Counted from the first letter of the stretch, positions 7,146 through 15,562 are shown. The stretch: 41,974 nucleotides of DNA from Wenzhouxiangellaceae bacterium (GCA_007135395.1 SLIZ01000160.1:1-41974), one strand, 5' to 3'. The notes: generated by a model from the sequence alone, not told the origin. Numbers and translations are program-made.

Positions 7146-8651
7146 CTACGGAGAATAGTCCGGGACAACCAATTCCTCGGATATCATTCGGTCCCGCTCG
7201 GCAATCAGCCGGTAGGCCACATAGTACTTGTAGATATTGCTGACGTAAGAGACCGTCTCCCGGCCGATCCGGCTGGCTGCAATGACTTCCACATTGTCGA
7301 ACCACAAATCCGGATCCAGACCCAGTTCTTCGGCCTCATTGCGAAGCTGCCGGACCCGGCGTGGACCTGCGTTGTAGGAGGCCAGGGCAAACAGCAGGCG
7401 CTCTGATTCATCCATCGGCTCGTCGGCATAGTAGCGATCGATCATCCAGCGAATGTAGCGTGCCCCGGCATGGACGTTGTTTTCCATCTCGGCGATATCC
7501 CCGACACCCATCTGGGCACCGGTTGCCGGCAGCAACTGCATCAAACCGACCGCACCGGCCGGGGAACGGGCTGAATGATCAAGCCCGGACTCCTGGTAGG
7601 CCAGGGCCATGAGCATGAGCCAGTCCAGGTCGTATTTTTCACCGAAGTGCCGGAAGGTATCCGCGTAGCGCCGGAAGCGACTGCGTTCTTCCCGGTCGGC
7701 CGGGCTGTCCACCCAGCGGGTATCCTGCAGAAAACGCTGAAACGTCACGTTTCCAAACAGAGTGCCGGCCCTGTGGGTCTCCAGGAAGTCATCAAGCAAG
7801 GCCTTGAGCTCCACGCTTTCGGGCCGGACGGCGAACGCGACTTCTGCCCCTTCCCGCAATGGCAGATCCCGGTGGACTTCGATCTCGTCGAAGATCTGTT
7901 CCCAGAAATCGGCCAGGTACTCATCGGCCACGGCGTGGTCGGCCAGCCCGGCATTGACCATTTCCAGCATGTCCTCGACCTCGAAATGGGATGGTGCCGA
8001 TTGAAAGCGCATGTTCGGACGAAGCCTTGAATTGAGTCCAACCAGGCTCTCGTAGTAGCTGGTATGGGGCCGCACCAGCACGCTGCGTCCAGCCATCTGG
8101 TCCAGTGATTCAAGGGGATCCGCGGACGGCCCGGAGACCAGCAGTTCGCGCACATTGGTAACCAGTGGTCGGGTAAACAGGACATCGCTTCGGCGGGATC
8201 CGGTAATGGTCAGGTCTGCCGCAATCACATCCCCGCGGCCTTCAAGCAACCAGGGAATCAGCCGTTCCCGGGTTACCGGAACGAACTCCACCCGGACCCG
8301 CAGCAAGCCCCGGTCGAGCTGCTCATTGACATGGTCCTCGAAGGCTTCCATGAATGAATGACTCAAGCCACGGGGCGTGCCGTGTTCATCAACAAAGAAG
8401 AAAGTCCGGCCATACGGGACCAGGGCCCGGATGCGGCGCTGCTCGATCATTTCATCCAGGTCACCGGAAAACCGGCCGGTCAAGGGATCTGAAACCTGGT
8501 GCATGGCATCGGGTTCATCCCGGCTACAGGCGGTCAGCAGGACCAGGGCCGCGAAAACGACCAGGAGAGCCAGTGGCAATTTCAGGTCAAGTCGCAGGGG
8601 CGGCAAACCTGCCGCTTCGGGCATCCGCCAACCTGCCCTAATCACTGTCAT
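7146..8651 (-). CDS. mltF: Membrane-bound lytic murein transglycosylase F-like lipoprotein
   Basis: Two-domain peptidoglycan hydrolase that cleaves the MurNAc-GlcNAc bond to a 1,6-anhydro product. The order is a lipoprotein signal with lipobox LLTAC (acylated Cys42 from this start), a solute-binding-protein-like domain (about 70-310, SBP_bac_3 type, regulatory in MltF), and a C-terminal SLT goose-lysozyme domain (about 325-480). The catalytic Glu is in YQESGLDHSARSPAGAVGLMQ, and the conserved ALASYNAGPRRV follows. The length (501) is usual. The start overlaps the end of the Nudix gene by 14 bases; a second in-frame ATG nine codons later would still keep the signal peptide. It is the last gene of an FKBP-DUF1289-Nudix-MltF operon. 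Confidence 0.93.
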   Translation of the reverse strand: MTVIRAGWRMPEAAGLPPLRLDLKLPLALLVVFAALVLLTACSRDEPDAMHQVSDPLTGRFSGDLDEMIEQRRIRALVPYGRTFFFVDEHGTPRGLSHSFMEAFEDHVNEQLDRGLLRVRVEFVPVTRERLIPWLLEGRGDVIAADLTITGSRRSDVLFTRPLVTNVRELLVSGPSADPLESLDQMAGRSVLVRPHTSYYESLVGLNSRLRPNMRFQSAPSHFEVEDMLEMVNAGLADHAVADEYLADFWEQIFDEIEVHRDLPLREGAEVAFAVRPESVELKALLDDFLETHRAGTLFGNVTFQRFLQDTRWVDSPADREERSRFRRYADTFRHFGEKYDLDWLMLMALAYQESGLDHSARSPAGAVGLMQLLPATGAQMGVGDIAEMENNVHAGARYIRWMIDRYYADEPMDESERLLFALASYNAGPRRVRQLRNEAEELGLDPDLWFDNVEVIAASRIGRETVSYVSNIYKYYVAYRLIAERDRMISEELVVPDYSP

Positions 8652-9315
8652 GGCGCTGGCCTGCAGCCCCGTTCACCCGCTGGCACAGGAGGTGCAGAAT
8701 GGCCGCCGTTGCTCCCCAGACCAGCGGATGGCACTCCCGGAGGCTGAGAACGGAATGAGACCGGCCCTGGAACTCGACCTGGTGTTCCTGGTAGGAATCC
8801 GCATCCATGATCCGGGCGAAAGGAACAGTGAAAATCTCGCTGACTTCAGAAGGATCCAGCCGGTATTCCTTCGGCGGCTGGACCAGCGCGACAACCGGCA
8901 CCACCCGAAATGCGCTGATGGTATCGAACCGGTCAAGCAGGCCAATGACCTGAATCCGGCCGCCATCCAGGCCCACCTCTTCCCGGGCCTCACGCAGGGC
9001 CGTCTGGACTGGAGACTCCCCTGGAAAAGAACGGCCTCCCCCGGGGAAGGCCACCTGACCGGCATGATGAGGAAGTTCCTGGCTGCGAACCGTCAGCAGA
9101 ATACCGGGTTCGTGACCGGCAATGATCGGGACAAGCACCGCCGCCGGACGGGGTTGCCAGTCGTCGCCACCGGGCTGGTAGCCAAAGACGGGCAGGCTTG
9201 ACGGTGGCGTATCAAGGGAATGCAGTCCATCGGTCAGCCGGGCGAGAAATCCCTTGTCGAACCGGACGGATCCCGGATTGTCTTCCGGGACTCCGAATGC
9301 CGGATCAGACTCCAT
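8638..9315 (-). CDS. Nudix hydrolase, probable coenzyme A pyrophosphatase
   Basis: 225-residue Nudix protein. The Nudix box is GGGRSFPGESPVQTALREAREEVGLDG, with the REAREEVG helix that binds Mg2+. The segment before it, LLTVRSQELPHHAGQVAFPGG, matches the extra motif of CoA-diphosphatases (NudL/YeaB, PCD1). These split CoA into 3',5'-ADP and phosphopantetheine. The chosen ATG overlaps the 3' end of the DUF1289 gene by 11 bases; a longer frame upstream would run through that gene. It sits in the middle of a cell-envelope operon with no obvious functional link. Confidence 0.88.
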   Translation of the reverse strand: MESDPAFGVPEDNPGSVRFDKGFLARLTDGLHSLDTPPSSLPVFGYQPGGDDWQPRPAAVLVPIIAGHEPGILLTVRSQELPHHAGQVAFPGGGRSFPGESPVQTALREAREEVGLDGGRIQVIGLLDRFDTISAFRVVPVVALVQPPKEYRLDPSEVSEIFTVPFARIMDADSYQEHQVEFQGRSHSVLSLRECHPLVWGATAAILHLLCQRVNGAAGQRHDSD

Positions 9316-9505
9316 CAAAATAGCGCTGCCCTCGTTCGGGCAGCATTTCAATGATGGACTTGCGCCTGTCCGGCGTATAACTGATCCAGCCGGCAATCTC
9401 GGTGGCCGTTCGATAACAGCCGATGCACACATCGTCTTCGTTGAGCGAACACAGACCGATGCACGGTGACTCGATTTCGGGCAGGTTCGATGCCGGCTCA
9501 GTCAA
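9305..9505 (-). CDS. DUF1289 small cysteine-motif protein
   Basis: 66-residue protein of the DUF1289 family (YdhL-like), with the signature SPCIGLCSLNEDDVCIGCYRT: four cysteines in a CxxxC...CxGC arrangement that suggests a metal or Fe-S site. The usual RT..EI..W......R..I motif follows. Function is unknown. It lies 1 base after the FKBP stop and overlaps the Nudix gene, so the three are probably co-translated. Confidence 0.9.
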   Translation of the reverse strand: MTEPASNLPEIESPCIGLCSLNEDDVCIGCYRTATEIAGWISYTPDRRKSIIEMLPERGQRYFDGV

Positions 9506-9506
9506 C

Positions 9507-10229
9507 TTAATTGCCCGGTGCGGGAGCGCCTTCCTGGACTTCCTGGTCTTCGGGAACTCCGATCTTGACCAGGCGGATATCGAAGGTCAGGGCTTCGTTC
9601 GGCCCGATATGGGGCGGCTCTCCCCGGCTTCCGAATGCCAGTTCAGGTGGCAGGAAAATCTGCCAGGTGGCGCCTTCGCGCATCAAAGGAAGGACTTCCT
9701 GCCAGCCTTCCAGCACGGAATTTACCTCGAATACAACGGGCACGCCCCGGGCAAAGGAACTGTCGAACTCCCTTCCTTCCATGTTTGATCCCCGGTAGTG
9801 GACGGTGACCGTGTCATCCAGGTTCGGACGGGCCCCCTCCCCTTCATCAATGACCCGGTACTGGACACCGCTGGGAAGATCGACAATTCCGGAACGCTCC
9901 CGGTTCTGACGCAGGAACTCCTCGCTCCTGGCCTCGTTTTCCTCGGCCAGTTGCATGAACTGCTCCATGCGCTGCTGGCGCACCTGCTCCTGAAGTGCCA
10001 TCAGGCGCTCCTGCATTTCCTGGCCCGGAATCCGGGGATCCTGGCCTCCATGGGCATCCCGGATGCCCTGGATCAGCGCTTCCATGTCCACGTCGATCTG
10101 GCGGATGTCCGCCCCGAAATCGAAGCCGACAGAATAACCGAGGCGCTCCTGGTCAGACTCCGGTTCGGATGCCCCCAGGCCTGCCGCCAGGCCAAGGGAA
10201 AGGGTTGCCACTAAAAATCTGTTCAACAT
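9507..10229 (-). CDS. FKBP-type peptidyl-prolyl cis-trans isomerase, FkpA/Mip type
   Basis: Periplasmic folding helper that isomerises X-Pro peptide bonds. The protein is 240 residues. A signal peptide (MLNRFLVATLSLGLAAGLGA) is followed by an FKBP N-terminal dimerisation domain rich in Gln/Glu helices (about 30-130). The C-terminal FKBP domain (about 145-230) carries VTVHYRGSNMEGREFDSS and LPPELAFGSRG. The ATG was chosen because a near-perfect GGAGGA ribosome-binding site precedes it and the signal peptide begins there. It is the first gene of a four-gene operon that continues with DUF1289, Nudix and MltF. Confidence 0.94.
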   Translation of the reverse strand: MLNRFLVATLSLGLAAGLGASEPESDQERLGYSVGFDFGADIRQIDVDMEALIQGIRDAHGGQDPRIPGQEMQERLMALQEQVRQQRMEQFMQLAEENEARSEEFLRQNRERSGIVDLPSGVQYRVIDEGEGARPNLDDTVTVHYRGSNMEGREFDSSFARGVPVVFEVNSVLEGWQEVLPLMREGATWQIFLPPELAFGSRGEPPHIGPNEALTFDIRLVKIGVPEDQEVQEGAPAPGN

Positions 10230-10579
10230 GATTCCTCCGTCAGGAAACGGATTGATTGTCCTGGAACAAGACGATGAAGGCGTCCGTGCCCCCATCCCGT
10301 TTGAATTGATACACACAAAGACTTCTCCGGAACGGTCAGGTTCCGCAGCCCCGGCCCGGGAGCCGGAAACCAGCTCGGCATTCTAGCCTAATGCCGGGCC
10401 GCCATGAAACCGTAGCGTTTGCCGACCCGGCGAAATTGACCCCGATTCCTGGCAAATTCAGCCAACTCATCGATTCCTTTCAAGATAAACCTGCGCACAA
10501 TCAGTTACTTGAAGGACCCTGGCACGAGATCTGCATTTATTGGGGCAACAACGAAACCCGATCAGCAAGGAGCAAAATC
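10230..10579. other. 350-base divergent intergenic region, FKBP gene/pspA
   Basis: This gap separates the divergent FKBP and psp operons. On the plus side it holds a sigma-54 promoter (listed separately), with about 120 bases upstream that could hold enhancer sites for a PspF-like activator. On the minus side no clear sigma-70 boxes for the FKBP operon were found, and no coding or RNA gene is visible. Confidence 0.6.
10520..10535 (+). promoter_or_regulatory. Sigma-54 promoter of the psp operon
   Basis: TGGCACGAGATCTGCA matches the -24/-12 consensus TGGCACG-N4-TTGCA with one mismatch (CTGC for TTGC). The invariant GG and GC are 12 bases apart, as required. The predicted start is near 10546, giving a 5' leader of about 35 bases before the pspA ribosome-binding site AAGGAG. 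Psp operons in enterobacteria are driven by sigma-54 with the enhancer-binding protein PspF. Confidence 0.85.
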
Positions 10580-11272
10580 ATGGGAATCTTTTCAAGACTG
10601 GGCGACATTATCAACGCCAATCTCAATTCACTTCTGGAAAAGGCCGAGGATCCGGAAAAGATCATCCGGCTCATGATCCAGGAAATGGAGGACACCCTGG
10701 TCGAGGTTCGCTCGGCAGCGGCCAAGACCATCGCCGAGAAGAAGGAGCGCCAGCGCCTCATCGGCCGACTTGAACGCCAGCAGCAGGAGTGGGCCAGCAA
10801 GGCCGAGCTTGCCATGGACCGGGATCGGGAAGACCTGGCCCGGGCAGCCCTGGCCGAGAAGACCGCCCTGGGCGACCGTGTAACCGCTGTGAAAGAGGAG
10901 CTCAAGGCGCTCGAAGATCAGCTCGACAAGTACAACACGGATATCGGCAAGCTCCAGGCCAAGCTGGAAGACGCCCGGACCCGGCAGCGAGCCATTGTCA
11001 TGCGCCACAAGTCCGCATCGACCCAGCTCAAGGCCAAGCGCCAGATTCACAACGAGAAGATCGACGAGATGCTGCACCGCTTTGATTCAGCCGAGCGCCG
11101 GATCGACTCCATCGAGTCCGAGTCCGAATCACTGGACATGGGCCGGGACAAGCAGCAGCGTTTGTCCGACGAAATCCACAAGCTTGAGCAGGACGAACGT
11201 GTAGACGCCGAGCTTGATGAACTCAAAAAGAAGATGGGTCGAGGAGGCCAGGACAATGCCGTACGGGGCTGA
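10580..11272 (+). CDS. pspA: Phage shock protein A
   Basis: 230-residue coiled-coil protein of the PspA/IM30 (ESCRT-III-like) family. It polymerises on damaged inner membrane to limit proton leakage and, in enterobacteria, inhibits PspF in unstressed cells. The N-terminal amphipathic helix MGIFSRLGDIINANLNSLLE and the long charged coiled coil ending in HKLEQDERVDAELDELKKKM are typical. The ATG follows AAGGAG with proper spacing; upstream in-frame sequence is non-coding leader. Followed by pspB (10-base gap) and pspC. Confidence 0.97.
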   Translation: MGIFSRLGDIINANLNSLLEKAEDPEKIIRLMIQEMEDTLVEVRSAAAKTIAEKKERQRLIGRLERQQQEWASKAELAMDRDREDLARAALAEKTALGDRVTAVKEELKALEDQLDKYNTDIGKLQAKLEDARTRQRAIVMRHKSASTQLKAKRQIHNEKIDEMLHRFDSAERRIDSIESESESLDMGRDKQQRLSDEIHKLEQDERVDAELDELKKKMGRGGQDNAVRG

Positions 11273-11282
11273 ATCATTTGTC

Positions 11283-11531
11283 ATGACCGGGCTGACCAAC
11301 ATCTTCGGGATGCTCTTTGTCCTGACCGTGCTGTTCCTGGTGATCGTTGCACCGTTGTGGATCATTTTCCACTACGTGTCCCGATCCTCGGCCAGCAAGC
11401 GCCTGTCAAGCGAGGATGAAGCCATGCTCGAGGAAATCTGGGAAAGCGCCCAGCGAATGGAAGAACGGATCCAGACCCTCGAACGCATTCTCGATGAGGA
11501 AACCCCCGGCTGGAGAAGGAGTCGAACATGA
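11283..11531 (+). CDS. pspB: Phage shock protein B
   Basis: 82-residue inner-membrane protein with one N-terminal helix (about 4-28) and a cytoplasmic leucine-zipper-like helix ending in RMEERIQTLERILDEETPGWR, very like E. coli PspB. With PspC it senses envelope stress and releases PspF from PspA. The ATG was chosen by alignment to the family N terminus, and upstream in-frame starts overlap pspA. The stop overlaps the pspC start in an ATGA. Confidence 0.95.
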   Translation: MTGLTNIFGMLFVLTVLFLVIVAPLWIIFHYVSRSSASKRLSSEDEAMLEEIWESAQRMEERIQTLERILDEETPGWRRSRT

Positions 11532-11932
11532 ACAAGTCCGTCCCCACCAGACGGCCCCCACGCCGTTCGGAAAGGTCCCGGCTATACCGGGACCGGGAAA
11601 ACAGAATCCTCGGAGGCGTCTGCGCCGGACTTGCAGACTACTTCGGTTTCAACCGGGTGGCCTTGCGGATCATCCTTATCGTAACCGCCATCCCGTTTAC
11701 CCTGTCGGTCATCCTGGGATACCTGGCGCTGATGATCCTGATCCCGGCCCGGCCCAGAGACCTCTACCGGAGTCCGGAAGAAGAGGAGTTCTGGAAAGAA
11801 GTCAAGCAGGCACCGGCAGACCGGCTGGGTCGGGTACGCCACCAGATGCGAGGCCTGGAGAACCGCCTTCAGCGAATGGAGGCCTGGGTAACCTCCCGCC
11901 AGTACGAGATCGAGCGGGAACTTAACCGATAG
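11528..11932 (+). CDS. pspC: Phage shock protein C
   Basis: 134-residue PspC-domain inner-membrane protein, partner of PspB in stress sensing. The PspC domain (about 18-75) contains RLYRDRENRILGGVCAGLA and two hydrophobic stretches ending LGYLALMILIP. A charged C-terminal tail (RMEAWVTSRQYEIERELNR) follows, as in enterobacterial PspC. The start overlaps the pspB stop. No pspF gene is next to this operon, unlike the usual divergent arrangement. Confidence 0.95.
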   Translation: MNKSVPTRRPPRRSERSRLYRDRENRILGGVCAGLADYFGFNRVALRIILIVTAIPFTLSVILGYLALMILIPARPRDLYRSPEEEEFWKEVKQAPADRLGRVRHQMRGLENRLQRMEAWVTSRQYEIERELNR

Positions 11933-11970
11933 GACGGCACGGTTAGCGGAATGTGTCCTGGAGCAATACG

Positions 11971-12111
11971 ATGGAAAACAAGAACATCAAGCCCGAACTG
12001 AATGCTCCGGAACAACCGATTCCGCTGCCGCCTACGTATTCCTCCCCCTGGCTGGCACTCTGGCTGCACCTGATCCATCACGGAAGCCGCAAGCCGCCGC
12101 GGCCGCACTAG
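11971..12111 (+). CDS. 46-residue small protein after pspC
   Basis: Short ATG-to-TAG frame 38 bases after pspC on the same strand, with a GGAG ribosome-binding site 7 bases before the ATG. The product starts MENKNIKPELNAPEQPIPLP, has a Trp-rich hydrophobic patch SPWLALWLHLIHH (about 25-37) and a basic proline-rich end (SRKPPRPH). That composition would suit a peripheral membrane peptide. I know no family for it. Its position suggests it is co-induced with psp. It could be a chance frame, but the start site, high-GC codon use and location argue for a real small gene. Confidence 0.55.
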   Translation: MENKNIKPELNAPEQPIPLPPTYSSPWLALWLHLIHHGSRKPPRPH

Positions 12112-12128
12112 CAAGTCCCACTGATGAC

Positions 12129-12147
12129 CCCCTGGGCCCACCAGGGG
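12129..12147. terminator. Hairpin at the end of the psp operon
   Basis: CCCCTGG, loop GCCCA, CCAGGGG: a perfect 7-bp GC-rich stem 17 bases after the small ORF. It has no T-run. It is the only terminator-like structure between the psp operon and the enoyl-CoA hydratase gene. Confidence 0.45.
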
Positions 12148-12196
12148 TGACCAACGGGGTAGAATCCCGGCCTGAATCCTTCAGCCGGAAACTTGC

Positions 12197-12979
12197 ATGG
12201 AATACGAAAGCCTTCTTGTGGATACCTCCAACCAGGTCACGACCATTACGGTCAATCGGCCGGCCAAGCTCAACGCCCTTAATCACCAGACCATCGGCGA
12301 ACTTCGCCAGGCCTTCGAACAGGCCGGCCATGACGAAGCTGTTCGGGCGATCATTGTCACCGGTGCCGGGGACAAGGCCTTCGTCGCAGGTGCCGACATC
12401 ACCGAGATCCGGGATCAAAGCCCGGTCCAGGCCCGGGCCTTTTCCCGCCGGGGCCAGCAGTTGATGCTCGAAATCCAGCAAACGGAAAAACCGGTAATCG
12501 CCGCCATCAACGGGTTCTGCCTGGGTGGCGGCATGGAACTGGCGCTGGCCTGCCACCTGCGTCTGGCTGCCGAGTCCGCCCGGCTGGGGCTGCCGGAAAT
12601 CAACCTGGGCATCATGCCGGGATTCGGCGGCACCCAGCGACTGGCACGCCTGGCCGGCACAACCCGGGCCCTGGAGATGACTCTGACCGGGGATCCGATC
12701 CCGGCCCAGCGGGCCGCCGACCTCGGCATTGTCAACCAGGTCTTCCCGGTCAGTGAGCTTGCCGGAGCCGCCCGGGCCCTGGCAGGCCGGCTGGCCGCTT
12801 GCGCACCGGAGGCTTTGCGGGGGATCCTGCAGGCTGTCCTGCGGGGCTCGGAGACCGACCTTCAGACTGGCCTGGAACTCGAAACCGCCCGGTTTGCGCT
12901 GTGCTGTGCTACCGAAGACATGAAGGAAGGTACCGCTGCCTTTCTGGAAAAGCGCAAGCCCTCGTTTGGCGGCAGTTGA
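12197..12979 (+). CDS. Enoyl-CoA hydratase/isomerase family protein
   Basis: 260-residue crotonase-fold enzyme, predicted to add water to short or medium 2-enoyl-CoAs in beta-oxidation or a related acyl-CoA pathway. The oxyanion-hole segment GAGDKAFVAGADI and both catalytic glutamates, in GGGMELALACHLRLA and LPEINLGIMPGFGGTQRL, are present. That favours true hydratase activity over an isomerase. It is a single gene between psp and the kinase block; a TAGAAT element 32 bases before the ATG may be a -10 box, with no good -35. The substrate cannot be read from the sequence. It ends in a palindrome-bearing gap facing the kinase gene. Confidence 0.9.
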   Translation: MEYESLLVDTSNQVTTITVNRPAKLNALNHQTIGELRQAFEQAGHDEAVRAIIVTGAGDKAFVAGADITEIRDQSPVQARAFSRRGQQLMLEIQQTEKPVIAAINGFCLGGGMELALACHLRLAAESARLGLPEINLGIMPGFGGTQRLARLAGTTRALEMTLTGDPIPAQRAADLGIVNQVFPVSELAGAARALAGRLAACAPEALRGILQAVLRGSETDLQTGLELETARFALCCATEDMKEGTAAFLEKRKPSFGGS

Positions 12980-12980
12980 C

Positions 12981-12994
12981 CTGCCCCGGGGCAG
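12981..12994. terminator. Perfect palindrome between convergent genes
   Basis: CTGCCCCGGGGCAG is a 14-base perfect palindrome in the 21-base gap between the hydratase and kinase stop codons. It could end transcription from both sides, though no T-runs flank it and the loop would have to open the central pairs. Confidence 0.35.
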
Positions 12995-13000
12995 CCAGGC

Positions 13001-15562
13001 TTACTGTTCCGGCGAGTCCATGGCTTCGATGACGGATTCCCGAAGCTCGCGAGCCCGCCGGATTTCCGGATGCTCCGGATCGGAATGCTGCTCCTTGTAG
13101 TTTTCCAGCGCCCGATCGGCCCATTCCACGGCCTTGTCCGGTTCTCCGGCTTCCAGGAACAGCCGCGCCAGCCCCCGGTAGGAATTGGCAACGTGGCTGT
13201 GGACCTCTCCAAGCAGGTCCTTGCGGACCTCCAGTGCTTCCTTGTGAAGCTGTCTTGCGGTGTCGAATTCGCCCTGGTCCATGCGCAGGACCGCCAGATG
13301 ATCGGTAATGGCGGCAGTCTGCACGTGATGGTCTCCGTGGGCCTCCCGGCTTCCGGCCAGTGCCCGCTCGATCATGTCTTCGGCCCCGTCCAGGTCTCCG
13401 GTCTCGCGCAGCACACCAGCCAGCGCATTCTGGGACCGGAAAAGGGACGGATGCCCTTCCGGATAATGCTCCTCCCGTAACTCGACCGCTTCGGCCAGCG
13501 CTGGCCGAGCATCCTCCGGTCGTCCATCGTGCAGCCGTGTGATCCCGATCTGGTGCAGCGTGACCGCCAGATCCGGATGCCGGTCTCCCAGGTACCGCCG
13601 ACGGATTTCCAGCAGCTCCTGATATTGACGCTCGGCTTCCGTCCGGTCACCCAGGCCACCATGGGTATGGGCGATGTTTCCGATCAGGGCCAGGGTCTTG
13701 TCATGGGACTCTCCAAGCTGTTCCCGGCTGATCTCCAGGGCCCGCTCGAAGACCTCCAGGGCCCGGTCATGCTGGTCCAGTACGGTGTATAACCTGCCCT
13801 GGGTATTGAGGGTCCGGACAAGGGCAGAGGTCTGGTCATCGGCCTGCTCCTGGATTTTCATGGCCTGACTCAGTTTCTCTTCGGCCTCGTCATACCGATT
13901 CATTTCAATCAGAGTGTTGGCCCGGTGTGTCAACAAATCGGCAAGGAAGGACTGGTTGTCCGGTGGCCGGGCCTGATCGGCCCGGTCGAAAAAGTCCAGG
14001 GACGCGTCGTACTCCCCCTTCTCCTCCGCAACCGCCCCAAGTGCCGACAGAATTTCCGCCCTGACCTCATGAGGGGGCTCGAAAGTCACTTCAGCTACGC
14101 CATATGCCCTTTGCAGCAGCTTCTCGGCCACCTCGGCATCTCCCAGCAAGCTGCTTACCCGGGACAGTTCCCGCAACATGTCGATCTGGACTTCCGGGGT
14201 CTCTTCCAGCATCGCGATCCGTTCGATGCCCTGATCGAGAAGGTCCCGGGCAGTCACCTCCTCACCGCCGGTTGCAAAGGGGTCGGCGTGCTCGAACAGG
14301 CTGACCAGGAATTCATTCACGACCTCGGCATGACGGGATGCCAACCAGGCCCGGTCGGCTTCCAGCCGGGTCTGTTCGGCCTGCCACAGGGCATGACCAC
14401 CGGCCAGGAATATCCCTGCCGCCAGCACCGCTCCAACCGTTACCGGCCAGCGGTTCCGGCGAAACCACAACCCTGCCCGGCCCGCGGGCCCGGGCGGCCG
14501 GGCGCTGACTGGCCATCCGGTATCCAGACGTTCCAGATCATCCAGCAGCTTCTCGGTGGAAGCATGACGAGCCTCGGGAGCCTTCGCCGCCGCCTTGCGG
14601 GCAATGGCGGCCAGGTCCCGTCCCCGGGGGAGACGAGACCATCTGCCGTGCTCGGGATCGAAGGCATGGTTTTCGGAGTTGCCTTCCATCAACCAGGCCA
14701 GCAGCATTCCCATGGAATAGATATCCGTCGCCACGGACGGGCTTTCGCCTTGCAATAACTCCGGTGCCGAAAATCCCGGGGTCAGCGCCAGGGTCTGGTC
14801 ATTTCGGTCATCCTCGGACTGGAGCCGGGCCAGGCCGAAGTCCAGGAGCTTGACCCGGCCACCGGAAGTGATACGGATATTGGACGGCTTGATGTCGCCA
14901 TGAACAACCAGCCCCCGGTGGGCCGCCGCCAGAGCCCGGACGATTTCCCGGAAAAGATTGATGCGTTCAGCGGTAGATCGATCGCCCTCGTGAATCCAGC
15001 GGGTCAGATCCTGACCACTGATCCATTCCATGACCAGGTAGGGCTGACCGTCCTCGGTCAATCCCCCGTCAAGAAGCCGGGTAATGGCCGGATCATTCAG
15101 TTGCGCCAGAAGCCGGCGCTCCCGCTCCAGGATCTCGGCAAGTCCTTTCCGGGCATGAAGGATCAGCTTGACGGCCACCTGCATTTCGAAGGCTCCGTCG
15201 GCCCGCTCGGCCCGGTAGACCTGGCCCATACCACCCCGGCCCACCGGCTCGATCAGTCTCCACGCGCCCAGTCGTGTCCCCTCGGGCAGGGTTTCTGCCG
15301 GCTGACGGGTCGCCTCCCTGGTCGACCCCATGAGCCGTTGCCCGGCGCCTTCAACAAACAGCGTTGGACGGGCGCTGGCCTGAACAAGACGTTTCAGCCA
15401 GGCCCCGGTTCGCGGTGCCCGGCGTGCACAGCGTTCGACAAAGGCCTCCCGTTCCCCCTCTTCCAGCTCCAGGGCCTGGTCCAGCAACCGGTCCAGGATC
15501 TCGTGGCGCCACGGGGTCAGACGGGCAAGTCCGGATGCCCGGGATGGAGAAGAATTACTCAT
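13001..15562 (-). CDS. Membrane Ser/Thr protein kinase with C-terminal TPR domain
   Basis: 853-residue bacterial Hanks-type kinase. Order: an N-terminal segment (1-95); a cytoplasmic kinase domain (about 97-345) with glycine loop VGRGGMGQVY (107-116), Lys132, catalytic loop HGDIKPSN (221-228) and DFG (241-243); one transmembrane helix (about 372-392); then about 450 residues of tetratricopeptide repeats, probably periplasmic. The catalytic loop has HGD instead of HRD, a non-RD kinase. The ATG overlaps the end of the upstream ECF sigma gene by 8 bases (ATGAGTAA), so the two are co-translated. Such pairs are known in which the kinase controls the sigma factor by threonine phosphorylation (Vibrio PknT/EcfP). 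The TPR region presumably senses an envelope signal; the signal is unknown. Confidence 0.93.
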   Translation of the reverse strand: MSNSSPSRASGLARLTPWRHEILDRLLDQALELEEGEREAFVERCARRAPRTGAWLKRLVQASARPTLFVEGAGQRLMGSTREATRQPAETLPEGTRLGAWRLIEPVGRGGMGQVYRAERADGAFEMQVAVKLILHARKGLAEILERERRLLAQLNDPAITRLLDGGLTEDGQPYLVMEWISGQDLTRWIHEGDRSTAERINLFREIVRALAAAHRGLVVHGDIKPSNIRITSGGRVKLLDFGLARLQSEDDRNDQTLALTPGFSAPELLQGESPSVATDIYSMGMLLAWLMEGNSENHAFDPEHGRWSRLPRGRDLAAIARKAAAKAPEARHASTEKLLDDLERLDTGWPVSARPPGPAGRAGLWFRRNRWPVTVGAVLAAGIFLAGGHALWQAEQTRLEADRAWLASRHAEVVNEFLVSLFEHADPFATGGEEVTARDLLDQGIERIAMLEETPEVQIDMLRELSRVSSLLGDAEVAEKLLQRAYGVAEVTFEPPHEVRAEILSALGAVAEEKGEYDASLDFFDRADQARPPDNQSFLADLLTHRANTLIEMNRYDEAEEKLSQAMKIQEQADDQTSALVRTLNTQGRLYTVLDQHDRALEVFERALEISREQLGESHDKTLALIGNIAHTHGGLGDRTEAERQYQELLEIRRRYLGDRHPDLAVTLHQIGITRLHDGRPEDARPALAEAVELREEHYPEGHPSLFRSQNALAGVLRETGDLDGAEDMIERALAGSREAHGDHHVQTAAITDHLAVLRMDQGEFDTARQLHKEALEVRKDLLGEVHSHVANSYRGLARLFLEAGEPDKAVEWADRALENYKEQHSDPEHPEIRRARELRESVIEAMDSPEQ

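Noticed and set aside
6055-7305. 416-codon open frame on the minus strand opposite the antiporter
   Set aside because: It is antisense to a clear transporter gene, its product is rich in Gln, Gly and His with no fold signals, and it arises from GC-rich codon bias.
13001-14300. DNA repeats in the kinase 3' half
   Set aside because: The similarity comes from degenerate TPR protein repeats, not from nucleotide repeats or a CRISPR array.
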